DNA of 48,649 nt, taken from Deltaproteobacteria bacterium. GTDB lineage: Bacteria > Desulfobacterota > Desulfobaccia > Desulfobaccales > 0-14-0-80-60-11. The notes under the pieces were generated by a model that made no database searches, was not told where the DNA came from, and saw only the letters and a program-made list of their open reading frames with translations. Made by a program: the position numbers and the translations under genes. Positions within the stretch are counted from its first letter, which is position 1. The number at the start of each line of letters is the position of its first letter. Positions 32,436 through 40,989 of this stretch are shown piece after piece. The DNA lies in assembly GCA_016874915.1 (NCBI GenBank), contig VGSW01000005.1:1-48649 (forward strand), written 5' to 3'.

Positions 32436-32972
32436 ATGGCTTTTATATCGGCTATTGAAACCCGGGCTCTTCGGTCGGGTAGGAGACAGACGGGCGTTTT
32501 TAAGAGCAACAGGCAGGCACGATGGACTTTGATCCATGATCATCCCGAGCATGGGACAGACCCGCAATACGGGACAGAAGATGATTGTAAAACTATTTTA
32601 ATAATTCTTCTGCTCACCACGTTAGAATTCAAGAACGCGCCATTAATCAATGACCCGAGAATTACAGAGTTTAGTGAGCGGTACCTTGGAAGGAGTTTGG
32701 CTCCTAACACCTACCGTGATTCGCTACTCTTAGAATTTCTCGATTTTCAAGCATTACGCGCCGAAGCGGAGAATCCTACGCATGGTAAATCTGAATTCCA
32801 TATCGGCCACTTGGACCCATCTCGCATTCCAAAACATATTCCTGAAAACGTCGCCTGGCGGACTTTACGTAGCAATTTAATACAAGGTGATATGACTCTA
32901 AGAGAAGCGAGGATTTATATCATAAAATTAATTGCGCGGTATTTTGAACTAGGAGAAATCGATTTGCATTAA
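32436..32972 (+). CDS. Putative HNH-like restriction nuclease partner
   Basis: A 178-residue protein of unknown family encoded in AT-rich DNA and convergent, four bases apart, with a DNA methylase. The C-terminal half has FHIGHLDPSRIPKHIPENVAW followed by RTLRSNLIQGD. The spacing of His-x-Asp-Pro, Asn-Val-x-Trp and Asn-x-x-Gln-Gly-Asp resembles HNH-type beta-beta-alpha metal nucleases. No other nuclease motif is seen. The start is weakly supported, with no clear ribosome binding site and a small overlapping frame upstream. A restriction role is inference from the neighbour. Confidence 0.6.
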   Translation: MAFISAIETRALRSGRRQTGVFKSNRQARWTLIHDHPEHGTDPQYGTEDDCKTILIILLLTTLEFKNAPLINDPRITEFSERYLGRSLAPNTYRDSLLLEFLDFQALRAEAENPTHGKSEFHIGHLDPSRIPKHIPENVAWRTLRSNLIQGDMTLREARIYIIKLIARYFELGEIDLH

Positions 32973-32976
32973 GATA

Positions 32977-34899
32977 TTATGCCGCATGCACTACTAAATC
33001 ACGTGCTTTTCTGGCCATTTCTCTAGCTTCTATCCTTTCCTCAATTACCTTTTTTACCATCTCGGTGACAGTCTTGCGAAGCATTTTATCTTTCGGGACT
33101 GGAAGCATTAGCTCATTAATCCGGCTACCTAGAGAGTCTATAATGTCATGGGTTACTCTCTTGGATTTAATCTGTGCCTGTACAATATTACTACTAAGAA
33201 TAGCAAGTAGCAAATATGGGTTAATAAGGTTTGTTTCTTTTAATACTCTTATTTTATATAAATGGCTCTGGTATATCATTTTCAAGTCGTACATTGTTAC
33301 AATGGCACATGTGCCGATAAGATACGTACCGTCTTTAACCATGAGAATATCGTTTTCTTGAACATCTTGTTTTTTCTTAAGTGAATTGAAAATTTCTTCA
33401 CTTACGCTGTGTTTCGGATCTGCCTTTATTTCCCAGTTGGATATATCTGAGGTTCTTATAAAAGGAATTGCTCCAGTACCATATGCCAGCTTGCCGATTT
33501 CATCTCCTGAAGATAATTCTAACAACCCAGACGCAATGAGATCACTAAAACGATAAATATCGTGTGATTCCTTTAAGTTGTCGAGGGATCCAATAATGAT
33601 GGGATCATATCTTCTTGGGCAAAGAGAATGATCTTCAATATCTCTTGGACTAATCGGGAAACCCAGAAGGTTGCTGCTTTTATGATTACCTGATTTATGT
33701 GCCCTATAATTAAGAATTATTTCACCTAAATCATCTTTAGGGATTGTGCGTCCTCTGGAATCATTACCACACCATTGGGCTTCGGCTAAAAAAATTGGGG
33801 TGTTTTGAGGTTTTTTGTCAATCTTCTTTTGAAATACAATGAGGCATGTCTTTGTATGGGTCCCGCCTTTCCCGGATGTCTTAAATAAGGCCTCCGGCAT
33901 TCCAGCGACAAGTTCTATATTAGTCCTATCTTCTAGATATGCTACGACAAATCGGTATTGTCGACTTGATATTAAACTTTCAGGAACTACCATACCACAT
34001 CGTCCACCAGGACGTAAGAGTTTCACGCATTTCTCGAGAAAAAGGAGCTGGGGGGGGATTTGGTTTCTAAGCTCATCTGTTGCAAACCACATATTTTTGG
34101 CATGATCAAACTTCCATTTTTTAGCAAGATCATAACGCATTGCCACTCTGGGTTTCGCACTTGTTATCTTGGCTCCGAATGGAGGATTTGTCAAAACAAC
34201 ATCATACTCTCCTTCTGAAGGCAGATTTGGTTCAGCTAAGCCATTGTGTACTGCTATACTATCAGTGTTAAAAATATTATTATGGTTTCCACCGAGAAGT
34301 CCAATGTGTATTTTCGCCAGCCTGACAAGAAATGAATCTTTATCAATTCCATAGATGCGTGGTATAATAGAGCTTTCTAATGTTTTGCGAAATCTGAGTA
34401 GAACTAAGGATAAAAACCCGCCTGTTCCGCAAGCTGGATCAATTATTGTTTCGTTAGGGGATGGGGCGATAATATCAACGAGGAATCTTATCGCATTTCT
34501 TGGTGTAAAAAACTGACCTTCCTGCCCTCGAAGGGTTGATCCTATAAATACCTCAAAGGCATCGCCAATTACGTCACTGTCATGATTATCTAACTTAAGA
34601 GGCCAAATATGGCGAAGAGTCCAATCAAGCTCTTCTGTCCCTAAGAGGAACTCTTCATCCTTATCAAAGAATTCTGGATGGTTTGAAACTACTTCCTTAA
34701 AACTTCTGCGGAAATATTTTGCTGCTTCCGTATGCTTGTTATCAGTAAAAGGATAATCTTTAAGATCAGATAAGTGATTGCGGACAAAGAGACACTTAAT
34801 CACCTCGGAAAGTATTGCTTCATCCCTAGTTGCTCCCACGAACTGTCCAGCTAGGTAATTTCTGAGATCTCTCAGGATTTCTTTTGGATTCATTTTCAT
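32977..34899 (-). CDS. N6-adenine DNA methyltransferase with fused specificity domain
   Basis: A 640-residue HsdM-like enzyme. An N-terminal helical bundle leads to the SAM-binding core: FFTPRNAIRFLVD, DPACGTGG (about 155-162) and the catalytic NPPF (about 238-241, within VLTNPPFGAK). After the methylase domain comes a target-recognition region of HsdS type (AIPFIRTSDISNWEIKADPK, LMVKDGTYLIGTCAIVTMYD) and a C-terminal helix (EMVKKVIEERIEAREMARKA) like the HsdS spacer coiled coil. Methylase and half a specificity subunit are thus one chain. No hsdR is present. I used the ATG at 34899; a TTG at 34968 would add 23 residues. Neither has a good ribosome binding site. AT-rich, likely acquired. Confidence 0.9.
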   Translation of the reverse strand: MKMNPKEILRDLRNYLAGQFVGATRDEAILSEVIKCLFVRNHLSDLKDYPFTDNKHTEAAKYFRRSFKEVVSNHPEFFDKDEEFLLGTEELDWTLRHIWPLKLDNHDSDVIGDAFEVFIGSTLRGQEGQFFTPRNAIRFLVDIIAPSPNETIIDPACGTGGFLSLVLLRFRKTLESSIIPRIYGIDKDSFLVRLAKIHIGLLGGNHNNIFNTDSIAVHNGLAEPNLPSEGEYDVVLTNPPFGAKITSAKPRVAMRYDLAKKWKFDHAKNMWFATDELRNQIPPQLLFLEKCVKLLRPGGRCGMVVPESLISSRQYRFVVAYLEDRTNIELVAGMPEALFKTSGKGGTHTKTCLIVFQKKIDKKPQNTPIFLAEAQWCGNDSRGRTIPKDDLGEIILNYRAHKSGNHKSSNLLGFPISPRDIEDHSLCPRRYDPIIIGSLDNLKESHDIYRFSDLIASGLLELSSGDEIGKLAYGTGAIPFIRTSDISNWEIKADPKHSVSEEIFNSLKKKQDVQENDILMVKDGTYLIGTCAIVTMYDLKMIYQSHLYKIRVLKETNLINPYLLLAILSSNIVQAQIKSKRVTHDIIDSLGSRINELMLPVPKDKMLRKTVTEMVKKVIEERIEAREMARKARDLVVHAA

Positions 34900-35064
34900 T
34901 TTATGAAAACCAATTTTTGGCTGTTTCAGAACCTGATTTATATTAAGTGAAGGAAATATTTTTTGCAAGTTTTAAAACTTAAGGATTTGGGGACCTGTCA
35001 AGAAAATTCGGCTCAAATTATAACAACATTAATAGGGGCAGGTTTGAACCCCGCCCCCTCCTGT

Positions 35065-35979
35065 TCAATCCGTGTCCCGGCCTGTATAAAACCGCGCCCA
35101 GACCGGGAAATGGTCCGAGACCCTGACGGCCTGCTCGTGGGTGAGGCCGTATTCCTGGTCGAAGCGGAAGACCTGGGCCTCTCCGGCTAAATCCTCTTTG
35201 CAGGCGTCGGTAATGAGGATGTCGTCATAGGCGCACCGGGTGCTTTTCACCGTGGTGTCCGCGTTTGGGGGGAGGAGCCAGGTGGTGCCGGGGATGGGAT
35301 TGGGCTGCTGGCGGTTGTAATATTTACAATCGGCGTTCAGGTCCCCCAGGATGATGAAATCCCCTTCGCCGGGAAACTTCTCCCGGGCAAAGGCCAGGAC
35401 GCCTTTCAAGGCCGGAATCTCTCGTTTGGCGTCGGTGGGCTTGGTGTGGACGGTGATGAGCACGAAGCGGAATTTTCCTTGGATGCATTTGAATCTGGCC
35501 ATGAATGGGTCCCGCTCGAAGGGGTCTTGCCCCGGGGGCTCTTTGAATGTGAGCACCTCGCCCGCCGGGGCCACGCGATCAACGCGGTAAATGAAGGCGT
35601 ATTGTTCTTTAGACGTGGTGCGGCCCAGCCGGGGACTGACGATCACCGCATAGTCCCGACCCAGGTCATCCACCAGCTTCTCCAGGTTTTTTACGGCCAG
35701 GCCTTCGTCATCCCGGACTTCCTGGATGGCCACCAGGTCGAAGCGGGCCACCGTCTGGGCCAGGACCTTCATCACCTCAGGCTTTTTGGCCTTGGCATCT
35801 CCAAAGGTCTGGATGTTGAAGGTGGCGATGCCGATGGTGTCTTGGGAAGCCGCCGCAGCCGCGGGTGGGGGCGAGTCGCCGGCGCCGGGGGTGCGGTCCG
35901 AATCCGCCAGGCAGTGGGGCGCCAGGGCCACAACCGCCAACAACAGAACGGAGAGAAAAATCTTCCTTGCTCTTTCCAT
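35065..35979 (-). CDS. Secreted endonuclease/exonuclease/phosphatase family protein
   Basis: A 304-residue DNase I-fold protein with a signal peptide (RKIFLSVLLLAVVALAPHCLA) and an Ala/Pro-rich linker. Family motifs are IATFNIQTFGDAKA, LVAIQEVRDDEG with the metal-binding Glu, GDLNADCKYYN with the Asp and Asn pair, and the final VRVSDHFPVWARF with the catalytic His. It resembles secreted non-specific nucleases of the DNase I type. It is GC-rich like the core genome, although it lies between two AT-rich genes, and an AT-rich gene lies on each side on the same strand. Extracellular DNA breakdown is the likely role; a phosphatase role is possible. Confidence 0.88.
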   Translation of the reverse strand: MERARKIFLSVLLLAVVALAPHCLADSDRTPGAGDSPPPAAAAASQDTIGIATFNIQTFGDAKAKKPEVMKVLAQTVARFDLVAIQEVRDDEGLAVKNLEKLVDDLGRDYAVIVSPRLGRTTSKEQYAFIYRVDRVAPAGEVLTFKEPPGQDPFERDPFMARFKCIQGKFRFVLITVHTKPTDAKREIPALKGVLAFAREKFPGEGDFIILGDLNADCKYYNRQQPNPIPGTTWLLPPNADTTVKSTRCAYDDILITDACKEDLAGEAQVFRFDQEYGLTHEQAVRVSDHFPVWARFYTGRDTD

Positions 35980-36032
35980 GTTCGGTCTTCTTTATCTGGC
36001 GGCAAAGAGATTATTATTGAATATGTTCACTA

Positions 36033-37199
36033 TTACTCCAATAGAGTTGTAATTTCCTCCAATTCCGAAGCGAGCTTTGTGACTCGTTCAATAATAGCAC
36101 GAATAGATTGTCCACCGTCCAAATAAATTCTTATAGTTTCAATTAGGTGGAGATTCTTTCCAATAGTTCTTAGCTTATCGTTTATTCCAACTTGTAATGA
36201 TTCAATATTATAATAACTCGTCCTTAATAATGTAAGACCTATATTTGATGTTAAAGTTTGAAATTCTTCCAAACGCCCTTTCCTTACCATATCTTCAGCT
36301 CTATCTACAAGGTTTCTAAGTTTTCTTGATTCGGATGGTATAGTTTGTCTGACCTCATTAAGTGAAGCTTCGGATATAGGTATTGGGTCTATATTCCTAA
36401 TTTTAATAATCTTTGCTAGCTCAATTGCCCTGTTAATTAAGGCTGAAAATTCAGGCCAGCACCCCATATAGAGATGAAAAGAAGAAACATTATCTAATGC
36501 ATCGGCTAATTCAAATAGGTCTCGAGAAAGATTATTTTTTGAAGCTATGTCTTGTGATCCAAGCTCCCTTAAGTCAAAGGCAGCTTGGTGAAATTGAGCA
36601 CGCCACATATCAAGCCAAGGGTTCATTGAACGATCGTCAACTTCGTCTCCATAGATCAGCACATCGACAAGAATACGAGCAAGGTTAGAGAGGAAGATTC
36701 CCAGTGGAGTTGGCTTATCAATATCATATGATTCTGTCATTGACCATGATCGAATCGATTCTATTACTTCATGTGGCTCGGCAGGGCGTGATTCGGTTAT
36801 ATGTCTCAAGTATGGAATATTATTACAGTAATAAATCGGTTGATTTCCTCTCGGAACAATAAGCACTAGTATATTCTTTTCACTTTCGATTGCGAATTTA
36901 ACGGAAGGAGTGAGGGCTGGTTTAATTGTCCCCCTGCATATTCCTTCAATCCGCCTTAAAAGTTCATCCCTTCCTTCGCTAGTTGAAGCATCACTTAGGC
37001 CGATGAGATCGCCACTATCTGAAACACCAATGAGAATAATTCCTTGGTTTGATGATGCAAAAGCAGCAATTTCTTTTGCCAACTCTCGGACATTTTGGGG
37101 GAATGTCTCAATATATTCCAAATCTTGGCTTTCACCTTTAGCTCGTAGATTTGGTAAATCCTTGGAAAGCTGGGCATCTGCCCATTCAGGTACTTTCAT
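36033..37199 (-). CDS. AlbA_2 (Schlafen-like) DNA-binding domain protein
   Basis: A 388-residue protein in AT-rich DNA. Residues about 15-135 form an AlbA_2 domain, with GESQDLEYIETFPQNVREL, then IAAFASSNQGIILIGVSDSG and the strand ESEKNILVLIVPRGNQPIYY. The remaining 250 residues are helical, without recognised motifs, and end in a coiled-coil-like stretch. AlbA_2 proteins occur in stress and phage-defence loci and in regulators, often fused to other modules. I chose the ATG at 37199 preceded by AGAGAGAAAG because the longer frame would run up to the yifB stop. Function unknown; defence is inferred from the neighbourhood. Confidence 0.8.
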   Translation of the reverse strand: MKVPEWADAQLSKDLPNLRAKGESQDLEYIETFPQNVRELAKEIAAFASSNQGIILIGVSDSGDLIGLSDASTSEGRDELLRRIEGICRGTIKPALTPSVKFAIESEKNILVLIVPRGNQPIYYCNNIPYLRHITESRPAEPHEVIESIRSWSMTESYDIDKPTPLGIFLSNLARILVDVLIYGDEVDDRSMNPWLDMWRAQFHQAAFDLRELGSQDIASKNNLSRDLFELADALDNVSSFHLYMGCWPEFSALINRAIELAKIIKIRNIDPIPISEASLNEVRQTIPSESRKLRNLVDRAEDMVRKGRLEEFQTLTSNIGLTLLRTSYYNIESLQVGINDKLRTIGKNLHLIETIRIYLDGGQSIRAIIERVTKLASELEEITTLLE

Positions 37200-37242
37200 G
37201 ATTACTTTCTCTCTTTTAATGTTGTTTATCTTCACGGTTCTC

Positions 37243-38841
37243 TCATTTAAAATACGGCTCAATTAGCTCTCGCAAATATTTGACCGAGGCTTCCTTGGCG
37301 CCGTAGTTGTAAACCAGGGATAGATTCCGGTCCATGGTGCGATATTGAATGGCTTCGGCCACGTGGGCCGGGGCGATGGCCGCGGCGCCCTCCAGGTCGG
37401 CGATGGTGCGGGCGATCTTGAAAATGCGGTGGTAGGCCCGGGCGGAGAAGCCCAACCGCTCCATGGCCGCCTCCAGGAGGCGTTGGGAGGCTTCGTCCAG
37501 GGGACAGTGCGTCCGGATCATCCGGGGGCTCATGTGGGCGTTGGCAAAGACCCCGCTTCGGGAAAAGCGCTTTCTCTGGACTTCCCGGGTCTGAATCACC
37601 TTGCCCCGGAGGGACCGGGAGCTGTCCCCGGTTTCCGTATCCATCAGGTCTTGGAACTTCACCGCCGGCACCTGGATTTGAATGTCGATGCGGTCCAGGA
37701 GCGGTCCGGAGATTTTAGCCCGGTACTGGTGAATCTGCTTGGGAGTGCAGGAGCAGGGCTGGCGGGGATCGCCGAAAAAGCCGCAGGGGCAGGGGTTCAT
37801 GGCGGCCACCAGCATGAAGCGCCCGGGGTAGGTGATGGAGCTTAAGGCCCGGGAAATGGTGACCCGGCCCTCCTCCAAAGGCTGGCGCAGGACCTCAAGG
37901 GTGGAGCGCCGGAACTCCGGCAGCTCGTCCAAAAAGAGCACCCCGTGGTGGGCCATGCTCACTTCGCCGGGGCGGGGTTGGGTGCCGCCGCCGATAAGCC
38001 CCGCGTCGGAGATGGTGTGGTGGGGCGCCCGGAAGGGCCGGGCGGTGATGAGGGCCTTCCCCGGAAGCAGACGCCCCATGATGCTGTAGATTTTGGAAGT
38101 CTCCAGGGCTTCTTCAAAGCTCAGCGGGGGGAGGACGCTGGGCAGGCGCTGGGCCAGCATGGTCTTCCCCGCGCCCGGCGGGCCCACCATGAGGACGTTG
38201 TGGCCTCCCGCGGCGGCCACCAGCAGGGCCCGTTTTACCGGTTCCTGGCCCCGGACCTCCCGGAAGTCCACCTCAAAGACCGGCTCGGGATTTTGCCCCT
38301 CCGGCGGGGGCGGCGGCGCGGGAAGCAGGTCCAGACGCCCGGAGAGAAACTCCACCACCTGGGAGAGAGTCTCCACCGGGTAGAGGTCGAGACCGGCCAC
38401 CACTCCGGCTTCCCGGATATTGGCCGGGGGGATGATGAGGGCCAGGCCGGCGTCCCGGGCTGCCAGGGCCATGGAGAGCACCCCCCGGGTGGGCTTGAGG
38501 CGGCCGTCCAAGGAAAGTTCCCCGAAGAGTAGGTACTTCTCCAGGCCCTCCGGGGGGACGATGCCCTGGGCGCACAGAATCCCCAGGGCCGCGGGCAGGT
38601 CAAAGCCGGTGCCGTCCTTGCGCACGTCGGCGGGGGCGAGATTGATGGTGACCCGGCCGGCAGGAAACGGATAGCCGGAGTTTTTCACCGCGGCCTTGAC
38701 CCGGAAGATACTTTCCTTGACCGCGATCTCGGGCAGGCCCACGGTGATGAAGGCCGTCGCCCCGAAGGCCAGGTCCACCTCCACCTCCACGATGAAGGCG
38801 TCCACTCCCTGGAGCGCGCCGCTCTTGACCCGGGCCAGCAT
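37243..38841 (-). CDS. comM: YifB/ComM family Mg-chelatase-like AAA+ ATPase
   Basis: A 532-residue protein of the ComM/YifB family. ComM of naturally competent bacteria is a branch-migration helicase that helps integrate incoming DNA. An N-terminal Lon-protease-like fold (ALQGVDAFIVEVEVDLAFG, NLAPADVRKDGTGFDLPAA) precedes the Mg-chelatase ATPase with Walker A GPPGAGKT, a FLDELPEFRR Walker B and the Cys-bearing insert NPCPCGFFGDPRQPCSC. A C-terminal helical lid (FSARAYHRIFKIARTIADLE) completes it. The ATG at 38841 has GGGAAAGG six bases upstream; an ATG two codons earlier sits inside that site. No other competence genes are near. Confidence 0.93.
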   Translation of the reverse strand: MLARVKSGALQGVDAFIVEVEVDLAFGATAFITVGLPEIAVKESIFRVKAAVKNSGYPFPAGRVTINLAPADVRKDGTGFDLPAALGILCAQGIVPPEGLEKYLLFGELSLDGRLKPTRGVLSMALAARDAGLALIIPPANIREAGVVAGLDLYPVETLSQVVEFLSGRLDLLPAPPPPPEGQNPEPVFEVDFREVRGQEPVKRALLVAAAGGHNVLMVGPPGAGKTMLAQRLPSVLPPLSFEEALETSKIYSIMGRLLPGKALITARPFRAPHHTISDAGLIGGGTQPRPGEVSMAHHGVLFLDELPEFRRSTLEVLRQPLEEGRVTISRALSSITYPGRFMLVAAMNPCPCGFFGDPRQPCSCTPKQIHQYRAKISGPLLDRIDIQIQVPAVKFQDLMDTETGDSSRSLRGKVIQTREVQRKRFSRSGVFANAHMSPRMIRTHCPLDEASQRLLEAAMERLGFSARAYHRIFKIARTIADLEGAAAIAPAHVAEAIQYRTMDRNLSLVYNYGAKEASVKYLRELIEPYFK

Positions 38842-38872
38842 GGGCATCCTTTCCCATAGTGCAAGTGATCAG

Positions 38873-38962
38873 TAATCAGTGGTCAGTGATCAGTGAAAAA
38901 CTTTGGAAGACTTACCGCTGATCACAATTACTGATTACTGATAACTGATAACTGATTACTGA
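38873..38962. repeat. Paired RATCAGT heptamer arrays entering a coding end
   Basis: The left arm (38873-38895) and right arm (38924-38962) are inverted copies of RATCAGT heptamers. On the coding strand the right arm starts inside the last codons of the beta-flower gene, covering Ser-Gln-stop as AGT CAG TAA. Confidence 0.85.
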
Positions 38963-39318
38963 CTCTCGTCTTCCTCCAGCAATTCTTCCAGGTTTTTGAC
39001 GGAAAATCCATACACCAGGGCCGGTTTGGGGGCCGGCATCTGCCGGGGGCTTTTCATGGGTTTAGTCCCTTTCACCGGTTTGACGGACTCAATCTCGGTG
39101 GCCAGGGGGGATTTTCTGCGAATAAACCCGCAGCGCAGACCGAAGATATCAAAGATGGTGCCGTTGTCGTACCATCCCAACTGCTTGCCGTTGAAGCCGT
39201 AAACCTTGTCGTCCGCCAGATATGCGGCGGGTTGCCCGTCCCAGGTGTAAATGGTCTGGCCGTCCTCGGCGATATAAGCCACCGGCTTGCCGTGCTTATT
39301 AAAAAGGGTGGTTTCCAT
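38956..39318 (-). CDS. 4-fold beta-flower domain protein
   Basis: A 120-residue protein. The first 65 residues are four short beta hairpins with a Gly/Trp/Tyr rhythm (NKHGKPVAYIAEDGQTIYTW, DGQPAAYLADDKVYGFNGKQ, LGWYDNGTIFD), the pattern of the small 4-fold beta-flower family. A basic linker and a short acidic C-terminal helix (KNLEELLEEDE) follow. There is no signal peptide. AGGAG lies ten bases before the ATG. The family's function is not known. The final Ser-Gln-stop is encoded by a heptamer array. Confidence 0.75.
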   Translation of the reverse strand: METTLFNKHGKPVAYIAEDGQTIYTWDGQPAAYLADDKVYGFNGKQLGWYDNGTIFDIFGLRCGFIRRKSPLATEIESVKPVKGTKPMKSPRQMPAPKPALVYGFSVKNLEELLEEDESQ

Positions 39319-39359
39319 GATCACCGGACTCCTTCTATAGTGGGGAGAGATTAACACTT

Positions 39360-40064
39360 TCAGGGGGCGCCGGGGTATAGTCTGCCCTTAAGCAAGGGCA
39401 GGATGGTGCCCCCGATCATGGTTCCCAATATGGCGCCGAACAGCACTACCATGGCGATATTTTCTCTTTCAAAGAGGGACCATTTGTTTTTCAAGTAAAT
39501 ACAGGAGTAAGGCCAAACTTTCCGGGTGTCAAAAAAAACGAGAAATATCCACAGTATCAATAAGATGAATTTATCCAGGTATTGTTGCCGGGAGATAATG
39601 ATGTTGCTGATCAGCACCGTAGTGATGCCCAGGATCAGGAAGCGTTCCAGATTAATGAGGGGCCAATACCAGGCCATCTTATCTTTCAAGAATTTGGCGA
39701 CCTTGTGGTATTGGTCATAAACCCAGACCGGATCGATGCCTTCCACGTTTAACTGCACGGAATATTTGCTGAAATCCAGCAGGATCGCCTTGTCAAACCT
39801 GGTTTTTTCCTGCCAGCCCTCCATCATGAAGGTCAGGTCATGAAATTTGGGCGACAGGTCGGGTTGGTTCAAGAACTTTTCTAGGGAGTTGGAAAAAACC
39901 CGGGTGTCGTCGATGTTGGTGGATACCCGGAAATAACTCTCAACTTCGGCTTTGGAGAAAGTTTCCTGGATTAAAGCGGCCAACTTGAGGACATCATCTT
40001 TGTTCAGCCGGCAGGGTGGCAGGCTGCCCCGCTTTTCATAACGTTTTTCCAGGATGTTCTCCAT
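39360..40064 (-). CDS. Membrane protein of unknown function
   Basis: A 234-residue protein. A soluble N-terminal part of about 135 residues (NIDDTRVFSNSLEKFLNQPD, WVYDQYHKVAKFLKDKM) is followed by three or four transmembrane helices (LERFLILGITTVLISNIII, KFILLILWIFLVFF and a C-terminal GAILGTMIGGTILPLL). The domain order suggests a cytoplasmic sensing or binding part anchored by a hairpin bundle. No family recognised. It lies 41 bases upstream of the beta-flower gene on the same strand, possibly an operon. Confidence 0.75.
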   Translation of the reverse strand: MENILEKRYEKRGSLPPCRLNKDDVLKLAALIQETFSKAEVESYFRVSTNIDDTRVFSNSLEKFLNQPDLSPKFHDLTFMMEGWQEKTRFDKAILLDFSKYSVQLNVEGIDPVWVYDQYHKVAKFLKDKMAWYWPLINLERFLILGITTVLISNIIISRQQYLDKFILLILWIFLVFFDTRKVWPYSCIYLKNKWSLFERENIAMVVLFGAILGTMIGGTILPLLKGRLYPGAP

Positions 40065-40126
40065 CAGGGTTGCCCCATGCTAGGGAAGATCTGGTGATAC
40101 GCCGCCATAGTATGCCGGGCGTGCTC

Positions 40127-40573
40127 CTAAGTCAATTTTTTAACCCCTGAAAGGTGGGCGTGCTCCACTTTCATGCAGCGGTCCATGACCACCTTAATCC
40201 CGGCTTCCCGGGCCCGGCGGGCGGATTCCGGCTCCGCCAGACCCAACTGCATCCATACCGCTTTAGCCTTGATGTCCAGGGCCTCCGCCACAATGCCGGG
40301 AATGTCCCCCACCTTGCGGAAGATGTCCACCACCTCCACGGGAAAAGGAATGTCTTTAAGGCTGGGGTAGCATTTTTCCCCCAGCACCTCGGTGTATCTG
40401 GGATTGACCGGGATGATGCGGTAGCCATGCTGCTGAAGATACTGGGCCACCCGGTGGCTGGGGCGCTCCGGGTCCGGGGAGAGGCCCACCACCGCGATCA
40501 CCCGGTAGTTAATCAGGATGTCCTCAATTTCTTCCGGGGTGGCGTTGAGTCCTCCCGTCTGCCCGGGCGGCAT
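40127..40573 (-). CDS. CoA-binding domain protein (CoA_binding_2)
   Basis: A 148-residue Rossmann-fold protein. The nucleotide-binding loop is IAVVGLSPDPERPSHRVAQY, and the family strips IIPVNPRYTEVLGEKCYPSL, DIFRKVGDIPGIVAEAL, KAVWMQLGLAEPESARRARE and VVMDRCMKVEHAHL complete the fold. These YccU-like proteins bind CoA or acyl-CoA; their role is not settled, and regulation of acyl-CoA metabolism is one idea. Full length for the family, with no adjacent partner. Confidence 0.92.
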   Translation of the reverse strand: MPPGQTGGLNATPEEIEDILINYRVIAVVGLSPDPERPSHRVAQYLQQHGYRIIPVNPRYTEVLGEKCYPSLKDIPFPVEVVDIFRKVGDIPGIVAEALDIKAKAVWMQLGLAEPESARRAREAGIKVVMDRCMKVEHAHLSGVKKLT

Positions 40574-40989
40574 GGCGGAGCCTCCTCTTGGAATGAGAAT
40601 CTGCCGGACCTAAGAATTGGTGTATCTTACCATAATTCCGGCGCGAAAGAAAAAGGAGGGTTGTAAATGAAATGTTTGCCTTCCTCTGGCTCCAGTTGAT
40701 CCAACCTGGGAGTTCTGCAAAAGCTCATTATGTCATTCTGAGCGAACTCTCATGACCTAAGGGTCACAACGAACAATGAAAATTAAACCTTGAAAGGTGG
40801 GGCCACCATCCACTGCCACCCACCGGCAGGCGGGCACGGAGGCCCGCCCCACCAGGTATTTTCATATAAAGCAAAGAATCTAGATTCTTTGATCGTTTCG
40901 CTCACTGACCAAATGGGTGACTTTTTACTCAGGTCAGGTGGGCTTAGGGGAGCTAAAACCGCCCTGAACTCAAAATGGTTTTCAAACCC
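40574..40989. other. 416-base intergenic region
   Basis: No gene. It holds a fragment of the dispersed TGTCATTCTGAGCG repeat at 40731-40745 and a GC-rich palindrome with arms GGCGGGC/GCCCGCC at about 40828-40848 preceded by GGTGGGGCCACC, another common dispersed unit. Confidence 0.6.
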
